Under the pieces are notes generated by a model. It was not told the DNA's origin, did no database searches, and saw only the letters and a list, made by a program, of their open reading frames with translations. Both the position numbers and the translations under genes were made by a program. From positions 558,001 through 622,000 of the forward strand of contig JAWHQI010000524.1 of assembly GCA_033032865.1 (NCBI GenBank): 64,000 bases of DNA. The letters are read 5' to 3'. Positions 52,233-63,291 of the stretch are shown here, one piece after another; positions within the stretch are counted from its first letter, which is position 1; each line of letters begins with the position of its first letter. Origin of the DNA: Dactylorhiza incarnata (lineage: Eukaryota; Streptophyta; Magnoliopsida; Asparagales; Orchidaceae).

Positions 52233-54395
52233 TGTCACGACCCGTCTAGTAGCAAATATCAAAGGGCGCTTCGGGCGGGTCGTGATGCCACAAACATGGG
52301 GAAATAAACACCATGTCTGTTAGGCGGGAGCTGAATTAGTATTATTAGACTTATAATTAATAATTTGGAGAAAAATACATTATCTTTATGCGGAAGTTTT
52401 AAAGTATAGTAGTGAAGAGTTAATACAAATGCATTTTAACAAAACTCATGATACAAAGTTCTGATACAAATTTCATACAATAAAAATCCCAAAGAAATGA
52501 ACATATAAAAATATCAAATTTCAGTACATAACTTTTAGCTTAGCAGTTGTCCATGGTTCAAGAGAAAATGTCTGATCATAATTATTACATAATGAGCAAT
52601 GTCCGACAGTAAAGGAAATACAAACATAGAACCCGACACAGCAAGAAATAAGATAAACCTCCAGGAACAAGAACTTGACACAGATCGGACTCAGGTAGCA
52701 AGCGGAGCAATCACGGAAGCTAAGACAAATTCCCCCCAAAACAAGGAAAAGCCTTAAAACATTGATAAAAGTAAGTAAAATACATAACTAGCAAGATATC
52801 AAAAATGTACTTGTACCGACTCTCAGGAAGCGAAAATAACAAACAAGCAAGTGAATCAAGCAGAAACAACAAGAATTATTAGTCTAATCCAGAGTGTAAC
52901 ATACATTCATTCATGTAATGACATAAGCTGTAACAAATGAAAGATGTATGCGTTTTTATTTGATGCATAAAAATTATGATTTAGAAGGATTCAAGATCAA
53001 ATTCAGGATTTATCAGAGATTCATAATTTATGCCCATGATCTCTAAGGGACGGCTCTTGCGAACCCTCAACCTAGAGCCAGGGATTTCATGCTTGTTATG
53101 ACCAGTCTTCTGTTCCTGTTAGGGATTCAAGAGGGAACCCAAGTCAAACAGTTGCTTCAATTAAACACATTCTCTTAATATTTTCTTATGAAATCAAATG
53201 AATGAAGTGATTCATAATTAAGTGATTCAATTTGGAACGAATTTACTTGAAAGGGGAGAAATTACTACGCATCATCTTCGAGATAACAAGTACTCATCTA
53301 GAACAAGCCATTCTAAGCGTGTTAAGGCATGGTATTAATTTAACAATTCAGGTATTCAGGAGTAAAATTCATAAACATAAGAAAAGGTGTATTAAGCTAA
53401 GTTCAATGTTTGTAAGTGAGAGATTTCTCTACTTGCCTTAAGTAAGGCTGAATTCGACGATGACGGCTAAGCGGCGCAAGCAAAATTTAAAAATTTTATT
53501 TCAAACCTGTTCAAGAACAATCATGGATGATAATTGATTTAACGGAATATCCCTACGCTAGCACATGCAATTAACATCACATAACCTAAACACGAGAGGG
53601 TTTAGCAATTTACCTCCCTCAAAAGTGAGGGGAAAGGAGACTACCATGAAGAACCCGGAATTTGGCACTGCTTAGGTTAGGGAAACCCTAAATCGGAAGG
53701 GGTTTTGAACGATCCCACTGATTCGTTCGATGAACGGCGCCGGAAATCACAAATACATAGTGGTTAGACGATTATAAGATGGGCATAAACATAGATCGTA
53801 ATGTATACGCAATTTGGAGCACAAAAATTCTTAAGATATTTAAGAAAAAAATCTGAATAAAGGGGATTGGAGGGAGAACCTTACCAAAAGGAGCCAAATC
53901 CAAGCCCATGGAGGAGAGGGAAGGAAACCCTAGTTGTCCCTCTCGCAATCACCGGCCAAGACGAAGAGGAAGAGGGGAGATTAGGGTTGCCGACCCTTAG
54001 AGGAGAGAGTGGCTGCTGGCCTTGAGGAAGATGAAGAAAGTTTGATGTTGCCGACCCTTTGGAGGAGGTCGGACGACCTCCTGGAAATGGAGAGGAGGCT
54101 GGCTGCTGACCACGAGAAGGAGAAAGAAGGAGATGACTGTCGGCCCTTGAGGAGGAGGAGTCGCCGCCAGAGAAGGAGGAGCGAACGGGAGGAGGAAGAC
54201 GAGAGCGGCGGAATTGGAAGGCACGAGTTGCGGGAGTAGCGGGAGACGGGATGTGCGAACCCTAGACCGGAAATAAAATAAGAGGAATGGGGGGGGGCTG
54301 CGACTAGGTATAGAGGGAAACCCATTGATTATTTACAGAAATGCCCCTAGCTTAAAATTAATTTAAATTCTTTTGTTTCTTTTTGGGTTGTTACA
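52233..54395 (-). repeat. 3' LTR (2163 bp) of a minus-strand chromovirus
   Basis: On the minus strand it begins TGTAACAACCC at 54395 after AAGTGGGGGAGAA, and ends GGGTCGTGACA at 52233. A (G)n tract at 54287-54295 and a purine-rich leader-like block at 54000-54240 lie inside. ORFs in that block (Glu/Arg or Ser/Leu-rich) are probably non-coding. There is no second copy in the window. Confidence 0.65.
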
Positions 54396-54962
54396 TTCTC
54401 CCCCACTTAAGAAGTTTCGTCCCGAAACTTTTTAGGATTTCCCGAAGGGGGGCTCTTATGGCGAAGATTCAGATGCCATTTATTCCAACAAGATTTGCAA
54501 GTCAAGGTATTAAAAATTAACTATGAATATAACAAAATGGAAAGGAGAATAAGTTTGGAGGCTTACCAAGATTAAGAGAATAGTTGCAGATACTTGCTAC
54601 ACATGTCAGATTCAAGTTCCCAGGTGTATTCCTCAGACTTCCCATGCATCCAAAACACTCTGACCATAAGAATGGTTCTCTTTCGAAGCTTGCGTAATTG
54701 ATACTCACGATCTTAGTGGGTTCATCCGGATACGAAAGGTTGGCTTCAGGACCACATGAATTTTTTCAATGACGCAGTTAGGATCACGAATGTACTTCCG
54801 AAGTTGACTAACATGGAGGACATTGCGAACACCAACCCAATCAGCAGGTAGCTCAAGACAATATGCAGATCCTCCGACACGCTCTGAGATAGTATAGAGT
54901 CCCACGAACCTTGGGCTAAGCTTATGATGGCGACCAAACCATTTCACCCCGGGAGAAGGGGA
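54396..54962 (-). pseudogene. Chromovirus pol 3' end (integrase C-terminus), cut by the SIRE-like insertion
   Basis: ORF 54947-54705 (80 codons): KLSPRFVGLYTISERVGGSAYCLELP is a GPF module with GLY for GPF, then VRNVLHVSQLRKYIRDP matches VHDVFHVSMLRKYV.DP of chromovirus integrase. Downstream toward the LTR are a decayed chromodomain region and TTTCGGGACGAAAC with the polypurine tract (minus strand AAGTGGGGGAGAA, 54396-54408). The upstream part is cut off at 54962 and should continue beyond the copia element. Confidence 0.75.
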
Positions 54963-56075
54963 TGTTGGAGCATGCCTTCCGAACTCCTTGGTTTGCTAAT
55001 AACAAATCCCGGGTGTTTTTGATCTTATTTTATTTATGGTGTGCAGGTATAATAGGTATGCAACTATGTTAATCATAGTTTGGAGCTCAGGATGTAAAGT
55101 CGAGAACAAAACGATGTCGTCAGCGACAACTTGATGTCGTCGACGATAACTCAACGGTTTCCCCACGATCTGCCAGTTACGTCCACTGTCGGAATTCCGA
55201 CATTGATATCGGAATTCGACAGGCCACGTTTCAACCACAACCGTCATGTCGCGCAAAAACGTCGTTTACATGGGACACGTGGCCGCTGGAGAAGATAACG
55301 CTGACGGATGACATCTAGATATCGGATTCCGACATCAAGAAATATAAATTGGTTCGTTTTTTCTGTGGAGAAACATGTTACAACATCTGGAGTACCTATA
55401 CCCGAGTGCATTTCGTCCAGAGAGCTCCAGAACTCAGAGAACTCCCATTTTGGCAAGAACGTTCAAGATCGAAGGAGCGACGGTTCATGCGCGGTATCTC
55501 AGGCAACCTTTGCAAGGATTCGACGCCGTTTTCAGAGCTGTGGATTTAGGGAGTTTTCATATCTTAATCTCTATTTTGTAATTTATTTTATCATCTTGTA
55601 ATCCGTAGAGGAAATCGCCGCCTTGTGCGTGGCGTCTAAGTCCGTGTGTGGCTTAGGAGGAAATCGCCGCCTTGCGCGTGACGTCTAGGTCCTTGTGTGG
55701 CTTAGGAGTAAATCGCCGCCTTGTGTGCAGCGTCTAGATCGTGGAGAGATCTAGGGGGAGGCTAGTAGCAAGTTCTAGGAAGAGATACGCTATAGTCGGT
55801 CGGTCCTTGGTTGAAGGACCGGTAAATCAAAAAGGAGTTTATTTTTCTCATAGCCTTGATCTTAAGCTTTATTAAGATAAATAGTTCTTTGTATTCATCA
55901 CTTGTGAAAATAAAATTTGATTTCAAATCTCCTTATGATTTTCTAAGTGATTATTTTGGTTGTATAAAAATATACTTGTTTATCATTGCAAATTTATCTT
56001 AATATTTTTAGAAAATTATCAAAGTAAATATTTGTCCTTATTCACCCCCCTCTAAGGGCGCCGTAAGATCCAACA
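54963..56075 (+). repeat. 5' LTR of the SIRE-like element
   Basis: Starts TGTTGGAGCATGCC and ends GATCCAACA. Contains TGTCGTCGACGA palindromic motifs (55112-55150), GTCGGAATTCCGAC, a TATAAAT box (55343-55349), and three ~52-bp repeats of AAATCGCCGCCTTG (55613-55740). ORFs 55244-55601 lie within it, are mirrored in the second LTR and look non-coding. Confidence 0.85.
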
Positions 56076-56077
56076 AT

Positions 56078-56089
56078 TGGTATCAGAGC
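56078..56089 (+). other. Primer-binding site of the SIRE-like element
   Basis: TGGTATCAGAGC, two bases after the LTR, complementary to initiator Met-tRNA. Confidence 0.85.
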
Positions 56090-56124
56090 AAGGTTGCTCC
56101 AAAATGGTTTTACCACCGTGAGTA

Positions 56125-57145
56125 ATGACGCATAATGATCACGTGTTTGTAGAGGGTCAAGGGATTAGTCGTCCACCTTTATTCACGGGCACAAACTATA
56201 ACTATTGGAAAACTCGTATGCGTTGTTTTCTAATCGCACTAGATATCGAAGTCTGGTACATGGTAGAGACGAGTTATACACCACCGACATTAATCGTTGG
56301 TAGTGTAACAATGGATAAGCCCAAGGATAAATGAGATGAAAATGATAAGTTAAAATGTAAGAACGCAAAAACAATGAACACTCTATTCTGTGCGTTAGAT
56401 AGAACTGAGTTTAATAGAGTATGTGCATGTGAAACTGCGTATGAAATTTGGAATTTATTAGAAGTTACTCATGAAGGTACCTCGCAGGTGAAGGACTCAA
56501 AACTGTTTCAACTCGAGTCAGAATTTGAAAAGTTCAGAATGGAGGTTGATGAAGACATTGATACGATGTACACCAGATTTACCAAGATCGTCAACAATTC
56601 CAAAGTCCTTGGAAAGAACTTTTCAAACGGAAATTTAGTTAGAAAAATCTTAAGATCACTTCCCCCGAAGTTCAATCCGAAGGTGACCGCCATCTCGGAA
56701 TCTCATGATCTTAAGACTCTTCAACTAGACAGTTTAATTGGAAATTTGAAGACACATGAAGTGGAACTGAAAATTCAACAACAAGAGTACATTGTGGAGC
56801 CAAGAAAGAAAACATTGGCACTAAAGTCTAAGAAAAAAGTTGAGAGTATGACTGATGGAGATGAGGAAGAAGATGAAGAAAGTTTGTTTGTGAAAAAATT
56901 TAAGAAGTTTATGAGAAATCCTGAAAGGAGGAACACTTTTAAGAAATACTTTAACAAGAAGGATTTTGCATGCAAGAAGGGAAAATGAAAGAGTGAAACT
57001 GAGGAAGATGATGAGCGTCCACCTCCGGAATGTTATCACTGTAAGAAAATTGGACATATAAGGAGCAAGTGCCCAAAGTTTCTGAAAGAGCAAAACGAGA
57101 AGAGACACAATAAGAAATACAAAAAGAAAGTTCTGAAGGGGTAAA
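56125..57145 (+). pseudogene. SIRE-like gag, broken by stops
   Basis: Starts at Met 56125. PPLFTGTNYNYWKTRM (residues 17-32) is the DUF4219 start, and a UBN2-like helical gag follows (WNLLEVTHEGTSQVKDSK, DMYTRF-like, LRSLPPKF). A zinc knuckle, CYHCKKIGHIRSKC, is at about 57031-57072. In-frame stops at 56332 (TGA, where CGA is expected) and 56986 (TGA) break it. The 56374-56988 block is otherwise intact. Gag would form the particle that packages the RNA. Confidence 0.85.
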
Positions 57146-57208
57146 ATGGGACGACACATCATCAGAAGAAAGTGATTCAAGTTCTGGAGGTCATGAAGAA
57201 GCAAATAT

Positions 57209-60200
57209 GTGCTTAATGGGAAAAACAATGCATCATATGAGAACGATTTCAGTGTCCAGAGCGACACTGAGGTATGCAGGCAGGCTAAGGATAAAGAAGA
57301 TGTGTGGTATTTGGACTCTGGTTGTTCAAAGCACATGACGGGCAATAAATCAAAGTTCCTTAGCCTGAAGACGAAGAAAGGAGGAGTTGCAACGTTTGGC
57401 GGCAATGGAAAAGGAAGGATCATGAGAATTGGTGAAGTTGGTAACGATTCTTTCAAGATCTCTAATGTTTTATTTGTTAAAGGTTTGAAACACAATTTAA
57501 TATCTATTAGTCAATTATGTGATAGAGGCTTGAATGTTTTATTTGAGTCATCGTCAAACCTTTGCAAAATAATAGATTCTAAAACTCATGAAGTTATTTT
57601 TACCGCACCAAGAATTCATAACGTCTATATGATTACATTTCATCAACTTTCTCATTCATTACTTAAATGTTTCATTTCAAAGAATGATGAGTTAGAATTG
57701 TGGCATCGGCGACTAGGACATTCTAGTACTAAAGTTGTAGTGAAACTATCCAAAAACAAATTGATTAAGGGTCTACCACTATTAGATGGAAAGCTTTCAT
57801 CATTATGTTCGCCATGTCAAAAAGGAAAATTTACGAAATCGTCTTTTAAAAGCAAAAATATTATGTCTACTTCTAGGCCTTTGCAATTAATTCATATGGA
57901 TTTGTTTGGTCCAGTTTCAACTTAAAGTTTAGGAGGTAGAAAATATTCTTTTGTCTTAATTGATAACTATTCTCGTTTTTGTTGGACAATTTTTCTAGTG
58001 TCCAAATTTGATGCGTATATTAAATTTACTAAGCTATGCACTCGCATTCAAAATGAATTAGATTTACAAATTAAATATATACGATCAGATCATGGTGATG
58101 AATTTGATAATGATAAATTTATTCATGAATTTTCTGCTCCTTGCACACTACAGCAAAATGGTGTAATGGAAAGGAAAAATAGAACACTTCAAGAACTAGC
58201 ACGCACTATGTTATCTGAATTTAAATTACCAAAATATTTTTGGGCTGAAGCTGTTAGTACTGCTAGTTATGTTATAAATCGAGTAATGCTACATCCTATA
58301 TTGAAACTTACTCCATATGAATTATATTTTCAAAAGAAACCCAATGTATCTTATTTCAAAGTATTTGAGTGTAAATATTTTATTTTAAATACAAAAGATA
58401 CTTTAGGTAAATTTGATGAAAAATGTGACGAAGGTATTTTCATTGGTTATTCTTCAACTAGCAAAACTTATAGAGTTTATAATAAACAGATCAAAGTAGT
58501 TGAAGAAACAATTCATGTTAAATTTGATGAACTTGTTCCATGTGTAGTGGAGAATAAATCTGCAGGTGATGGTGAAGAACTCCTGTTGAAAAGAAATGAT
58601 GATGAAGAAGACATACTTGAAAATAAAAAAGAAGAAAAAGAGGAAGAAGTACAAGAAAAAGTTAAGGAATTTGTGCCACCAAGTGAACTTAGATTCACTA
58701 ATGATCATCCGCAAGTCTTGGTCATTGGAGAACCTACAAGAGGGGTAAGTACACGTGCTTCTCTACATGATTTATTTTCAAACCTTTGTTTTATTTCCAA
58801 CATAGAACCAAAAGATGTTTCAACTGCTTTAAATGATGAATCTTGGTTTTTAGCTATGACGAAAGAACTTAATCAATTTGAATGAAATAAGGTTTGGAAA
58901 CTTGTTGAAAGACCTAGTGATCATCTTGTTGTTGGAGTAAAATGGATTTTCAAAAATAAATTAGATAGTTAATCCAGGATCACTAGAAACAAAGCTAGGC
59001 TTGTAGCAAAAGGTTATGCTGAAATTGGAGAAATAGATTTTGTTGAAACCTTTGCACCCGTAGCACGCCTTGAAGCAGTTAGGATTTTCATTGCATTTGC
59101 TAGTTATAAACGATTTAAATTATTACAAATGGATGTTAAAACTGCATTTTTAAACGGGTACATTAAGGAAGAGGTTTATGTAGAACAACCTCCTGGCTTT
59201 ATTAATGATAAATATCATAATCATGTTTATAAGTTATATAAAGCTCTTTATGGTTTGAAACATGCACCCCGAACATGTTATGAAAGATTGATGTTTTATT
59301 TATTAAAGAATGATTTTAAAATGGGTAGTGCTGATTGTACACTCATCATTAAGTATGTAAATGATGATATAATTGTTTTGCAAATTTATGTTGATGACAT
59401 TATCTTTGGATCAACTAATGAAGAGTTATGTAATGTTGTTAAAGTGATGAAAAAATGAATTTGAAATGAGCATGGTAGGAAAACTTACTTATTTTCTAGG
59501 TTTTCAAATTACACAAAAACATGATGGCATTTTTATTAATCAATCTAAGTACATTCATGATATGTTAAAGAGATTTGGTTTTGACAATCTTAAACAAGCT
59601 AATACTCCTATGAGTGTTTTTTTAAAGTTAGGAAAGGATGAAAGTGGAATTTCTATAGATCAAACTTTATATAGAGGGATGATCGGATCATTATTATATT
59701 TAATCGCTTCAAGACCTGACATTATGTTTGCTGTATGTTTATGTGCTAGATATCAAGCTAATCCAAAAGAATCACATTTAAAAGCGGTTAAACGTATTTT
59801 TCGTTATCTAATTGGAACTTCTAAACTAGGTTTATGGTATCCACATAGTGACAACTTTATTTTGCATGACTATTCTGATTCTGATTATGCTGGGTGTTCA
59901 TTAGATCGCAAAAGCACTAGTGACACTTGTCACTTTCTAGGCCCCTCACTCATTTCTTGGTCGAGTAGGAAACAGAATTCTGTTGCCCTCTCAACCACCG
60001 AGGCCGAGTATATTGCACTATGTAGTTGGTGTGCACAAGCTTTTTGGATGAAAGAAACCTTAGAAGACTATAACATTAATAATTAAACAATAGAATTATG
60101 GTGTGACAACAAAAGTGCTATTGACTTAACAAACAACCCAGTACATCATTCTAGGTCTAAACACATCGATGTTCGCCATCATTTTATAAGAGACCACATC

Positions 60201-60331
60201 AAGCAAAATCAAATTAAAATTTCATTTATAGGCACAGATTCACAACTTGCCGATATATTCACAAAACCACCTCCGGATTTCCTCTTTTTAATGCTAAGAC
60301 TAGAATTAGGAATCCTAGACATATCAAATTG
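57209..60331 (+). pseudogene. SIRE-like pol (protease, integrase, reverse transcriptase, RNase H), broken
   Basis: Protease: WYLDSGCSKHMTG (about 57304). Integrase: zinc-binding H-H-C-C (WHRRLGH to CSPCQKGK, about 57700-57830), HMDLFGP (first Asp, ~57895), RSDHGDEFDN (second Asp, ~58085) and NGVMERKNRTL (Glu, ~58160), with ~12 residues apparently missing between the last two. Reverse transcriptase: [17 protein letters not shown] (~59130), YVDDIIFGS (~59389). RNase H: TEAEYIAL (~60000), ELWCDNKSAI, LADIFTKP. Breaks: stops at 57923, 58883 (TGA for CGA), 58970 and 60084, and a frameshift near 59455. ORF pieces are 57209-57925, 57998-58885, 59129-59458 and 59466-60086. Confidence 0.9.
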
Positions 60332-60829
60332 AATATATTAATTTAAATTTAAAAAAAAATTTAAATGAAAATTGCTAACTCCACACAAAGTGACTAAACC
60401 ATCATTAAATTTCATCGAATTTCCACAAACTGATTTTTTAATACAAACATTAACTAAATATAACTTATAAATAAGAGTTTCAACGCAGAAACTAACACGA
60501 AATTAAAGTTCACTGTCGTCCACGACAGATACCTATCGCCGACGACATCTACCAGAACATCAAAACTTGCAGAAAACCACTCAAAAATCTCTGCTCTCAG
60601 CACCACTACTCTCTGGCTGATCCCCTCTGGAGCTCTGACCAGCATCTCTTCCATGTCGTGTTCGTCTAGTCGACTGACGCAGCGGCTCCGCTTCCGAGTC
60701 TTCCCATTAAGCGGCCTCAGCAGGAGTAGGTTTTAGCTTCAAACCTTTCACCAGAAATTTCATAAATTTCTGAATCTTGCCCATCTTCTTCTTCACATCC
60801 TTCTTGTGCTCCTCAAACGACTTCCTATG
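60332..60829. other. Spacer after pol
   Basis: AT-rich, then TGTCGTCCACGACA plus GCCGACGACATC (60514-60550), the motif also present in the LTRs. A minus-strand ORF (60454-60654, 66 codons) covers it and may be the 3' part of the antisense transcript. No domain recognised. Confidence 0.4.
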
Positions 60830-61706
60830 CTATTCAAGTGAGTCCCGTAAATCATCCACGGCTTCGCGTAAAGATCCTCCACGCGAGATTTGTGGATTTC
60901 TCATCTCTACCGATGTCTTACGCTGAGATCGACTAAGTCGCATAGTTTCTGTATTGAAAATCCCGTGAATACAATCATTCAAATAAAACTCTTGGTTTAT
61001 CCAAGAATATTTCTTATATAATATGCATTGGATGATTGCTCCCATCGGCAAGCTATGAACCTTCTTCCAAGTCGGACTCTTCAATCTAAACGTATAGCTC
61101 ATAATAGATAACAGTAGATCTGCAACATCAAAAGACTCTTTTTCTAATATGAAACGTCACAAGGCTAAGTTGTGCCGTAATACTTCTTGAGTCACCGGCT
61201 TTGTACATGACCGTATTTCTTAGGATTTCTTGCACAACCTGTGCATCCGATGTGAGCGTCGTCGTAATTGTGATTAAATTCTTCATAGAATTTCCGTGCA
61301 ATATCATATTGAGGAGAGTCCAATCTCGTTCTTTTCTATAATTTTCTACAACGTCAATAATATGCTCACTCTCAATCAGTCCAAATTCATTTCTCAAATC
61401 TACGTGGGTAATTTCCACATATTGTCCTTGGATTTTTGACCTTACACCCCCATTCAGATCCGTATAAGTTGGATCTTCCAAGTGATTGTAAAACTCTCGA
61501 ATTAACACTGATGAGAACATGTCTGGGATTATAACAGAAATGATACCTACCTCGGCGAGTAGAAAATATATGTGATCGTGTCGTGGAAGGTCAAACTCCA
61601 CTATTTTTGCTACTCCAATCAGTGATCTTTCAATGCCCGGATAACTTTGATATGATGAATGAGAGTCACCAGACGTACTTCTATGTGCTATAGAACTAGA
61701 AGCCAT
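60830..61706 (-). pseudogene. Antisense ORF of the SIRE-like element (plant transposon-associated protein), one frameshift
   Basis: Blocks 61706-61128 (192 codons, starting MASSSIAHRS) and 61102-60830 (90 codons) join across a single-base shift near 61140-61150. The second frame is open back through the gap, giving a protein of roughly 290 residues. Seen: a Ser-rich N-terminus, then VLIREFYNHLEDPTYTD and VRSKIQGQYVEITHVDLRNE, later GNSMKNLITITTTL and KVHSLPMGAIIQCILYKKY. Inference: this resembles the 'putative plant transposon protein' domain of plant mobile elements (FYANL-type start, H.LP.G.LI..I). It lies antisense between pol and the 3' LTR with a TATA box upstream. Role unknown. Confidence 0.6.
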
Positions 61707-61950
61707 ATCTTCACTTGAACAACCTTCACAAACAAAGATTTAAAAAAAAAAAAAACTGAAATTTTCCTCTCTAAACTTCACAAAAACAAAAAGGAATCCA
61801 TAAATCAAGTTTTCATTTAATAAATTTTCACCAAAATTTAAAAACAACTTGAACTTACCTTAGATCTAGGATTTCCGCCGACTTCTGACTCCCTCTCTCG
61901 CGAAACCCTACAGGAAATGACTCTCAGATCTGTTTTCCTCCGTTTCGAGA

Positions 61951-61959
61951 CCTTTTATA
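61951..61959 (-). promoter_or_regulatory. TATA box for the antisense ORF
   Basis: Minus strand TATAAAAGG, about 245 bp upstream of the antisense Met at 61706. Just upstream (61972-62010) are two copies of the GTCGTCSACGACAT motif. A CT-rich leader follows. Confidence 0.5.
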
Positions 61960-62010
61960 CTTTTTTTCCGTTGTCGTCCACGACATCTAGATGTCGTCGA
62001 CGACATTGTC

Positions 62011-63278
62011 CAGTCGTACAATTTCATTTCTGGGGTTTATTTCCTTGCACTTCCGTTCCATGTCATTACTACATTAATTTTTATCATGTGTAAATGTTCA
62101 TCAATGTGATTTTGTTCTCTCAAATAGCCTTTTTTTAACATTGTTATAACTTCGTCATTCTCCTGATATCATCGACTGGATACTCTCTAATAGTACGAAA
62201 GAATTACTGGAATTTGTTTTCGCATGCCTCGTATGAGAAACCTTTTATGTATGATAATGAGCTTTCACGTACACTTACATTGATTCGTTACATGTGAAAT
62301 ACTATTTACTTCCTACATGAATCATGATTATTATGCCATATCACTTTAACCTTCATAAAAGACACTCTTTAACTTAGATTCATTTGCACAAATCACTTTT
62401 GTCTACCATGTTTTGCAACACAAGTGAATTCGGAGGTCCTTCGTCCAAAGAAAAAAAAGCACAAAAAAAACACTACAAATAAAAACAAAAATCATATCAC
62501 TAAATATGTGATAAAAGATTTTTTTTTTTATAATGATAGGACAAGGACACTCCACCAAGCACTACTTTCCCTCCTAATAAGTCTTCGTAAGCATTGTGAG
62601 GTTGAGCACCTTGGAAAGAATTGTAAAGTGTCTTGTGCAAATACTATATGGTACTTCACAGAATTTTTGTGCCATGACTTCTCTGTTAAGAGTTTCTGTC
62701 TTTTTATGTCTGTTAAATATTTATGCTACTCATATTCATGTGTGACTTAACTCGATTCTTATGTAACCTCTCAAACTATCACTTGAACACTTCATTATTA
62801 TATATAACATTTCGTCTCATGAGAATTGGACCGAAATGATTCCAGACTTCTCTATATTATTGTCTCTCTATGATATTTTTGAATGCACATAATGATGTTT
62901 AGGTTTATTTGATTCTACAAATTGTTTCCCATTTTGTTTCTTCCCAATCTATACTTACTTCCCAAATATCATGACATATTCCTTTATTGGTTGATCTTTA
63001 CAATATTACTTCCGCTTATATCGTATTTCCTCCATGTCACTTCCTAACCTCAAATTTCTTTTTATAATACCAAACGGGGGAGAATTTTTCTTGTAAGAAA
63101 TCTTTACTAAACTCATTAATTGATTATCATATTTAGGGGGAGTACAGATTTAAGGGGAGAATACATCTAGGGCCCTTCATCCAAATAACGTTATTGCACA
63201 ACCAATTATTTAGTCTTGCTTATCTTATATCACTTAATAGGATACTCTGATTTCTTACAAAGTGGATTTGTTATTATC
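62011..63278 (+). other. Non-coding tail between the antisense ORF and the 3' LTR
   Basis: AT-rich. The plus ORF 62424-62750 begins with a Lys/Asn-rich A-tract and has no family resemblance. From 63070 there are several polypurine tracts: CGGGGGAGAA (63076), TAGGGGGAG (63135), TTAAGGGGAGA (63151). Confidence 0.45.
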
Positions 63279-63291
63279 AAAAGGGGGAGAA
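63279..63291 (+). other. Polypurine tract of the SIRE-like element
   Basis: AAAAGGGGGAGAA immediately before the 3' LTR start TGTTGGAG. Confidence 0.85.

Noticed and set aside
55244..55601. Small ORFs on both strands, repeated at 63573-63930
   Set aside because: They are LTR sequence near the TATA box, equally open on both strands, with no protein family.
62424..62750. Lys/Asn-rich ORF of 108 codons as a sense env-like gene
   Set aside because: Begins in an A-rich tract, has no signal peptide or plausible transmembrane/coiled-coil layout, and lacks family resemblance.
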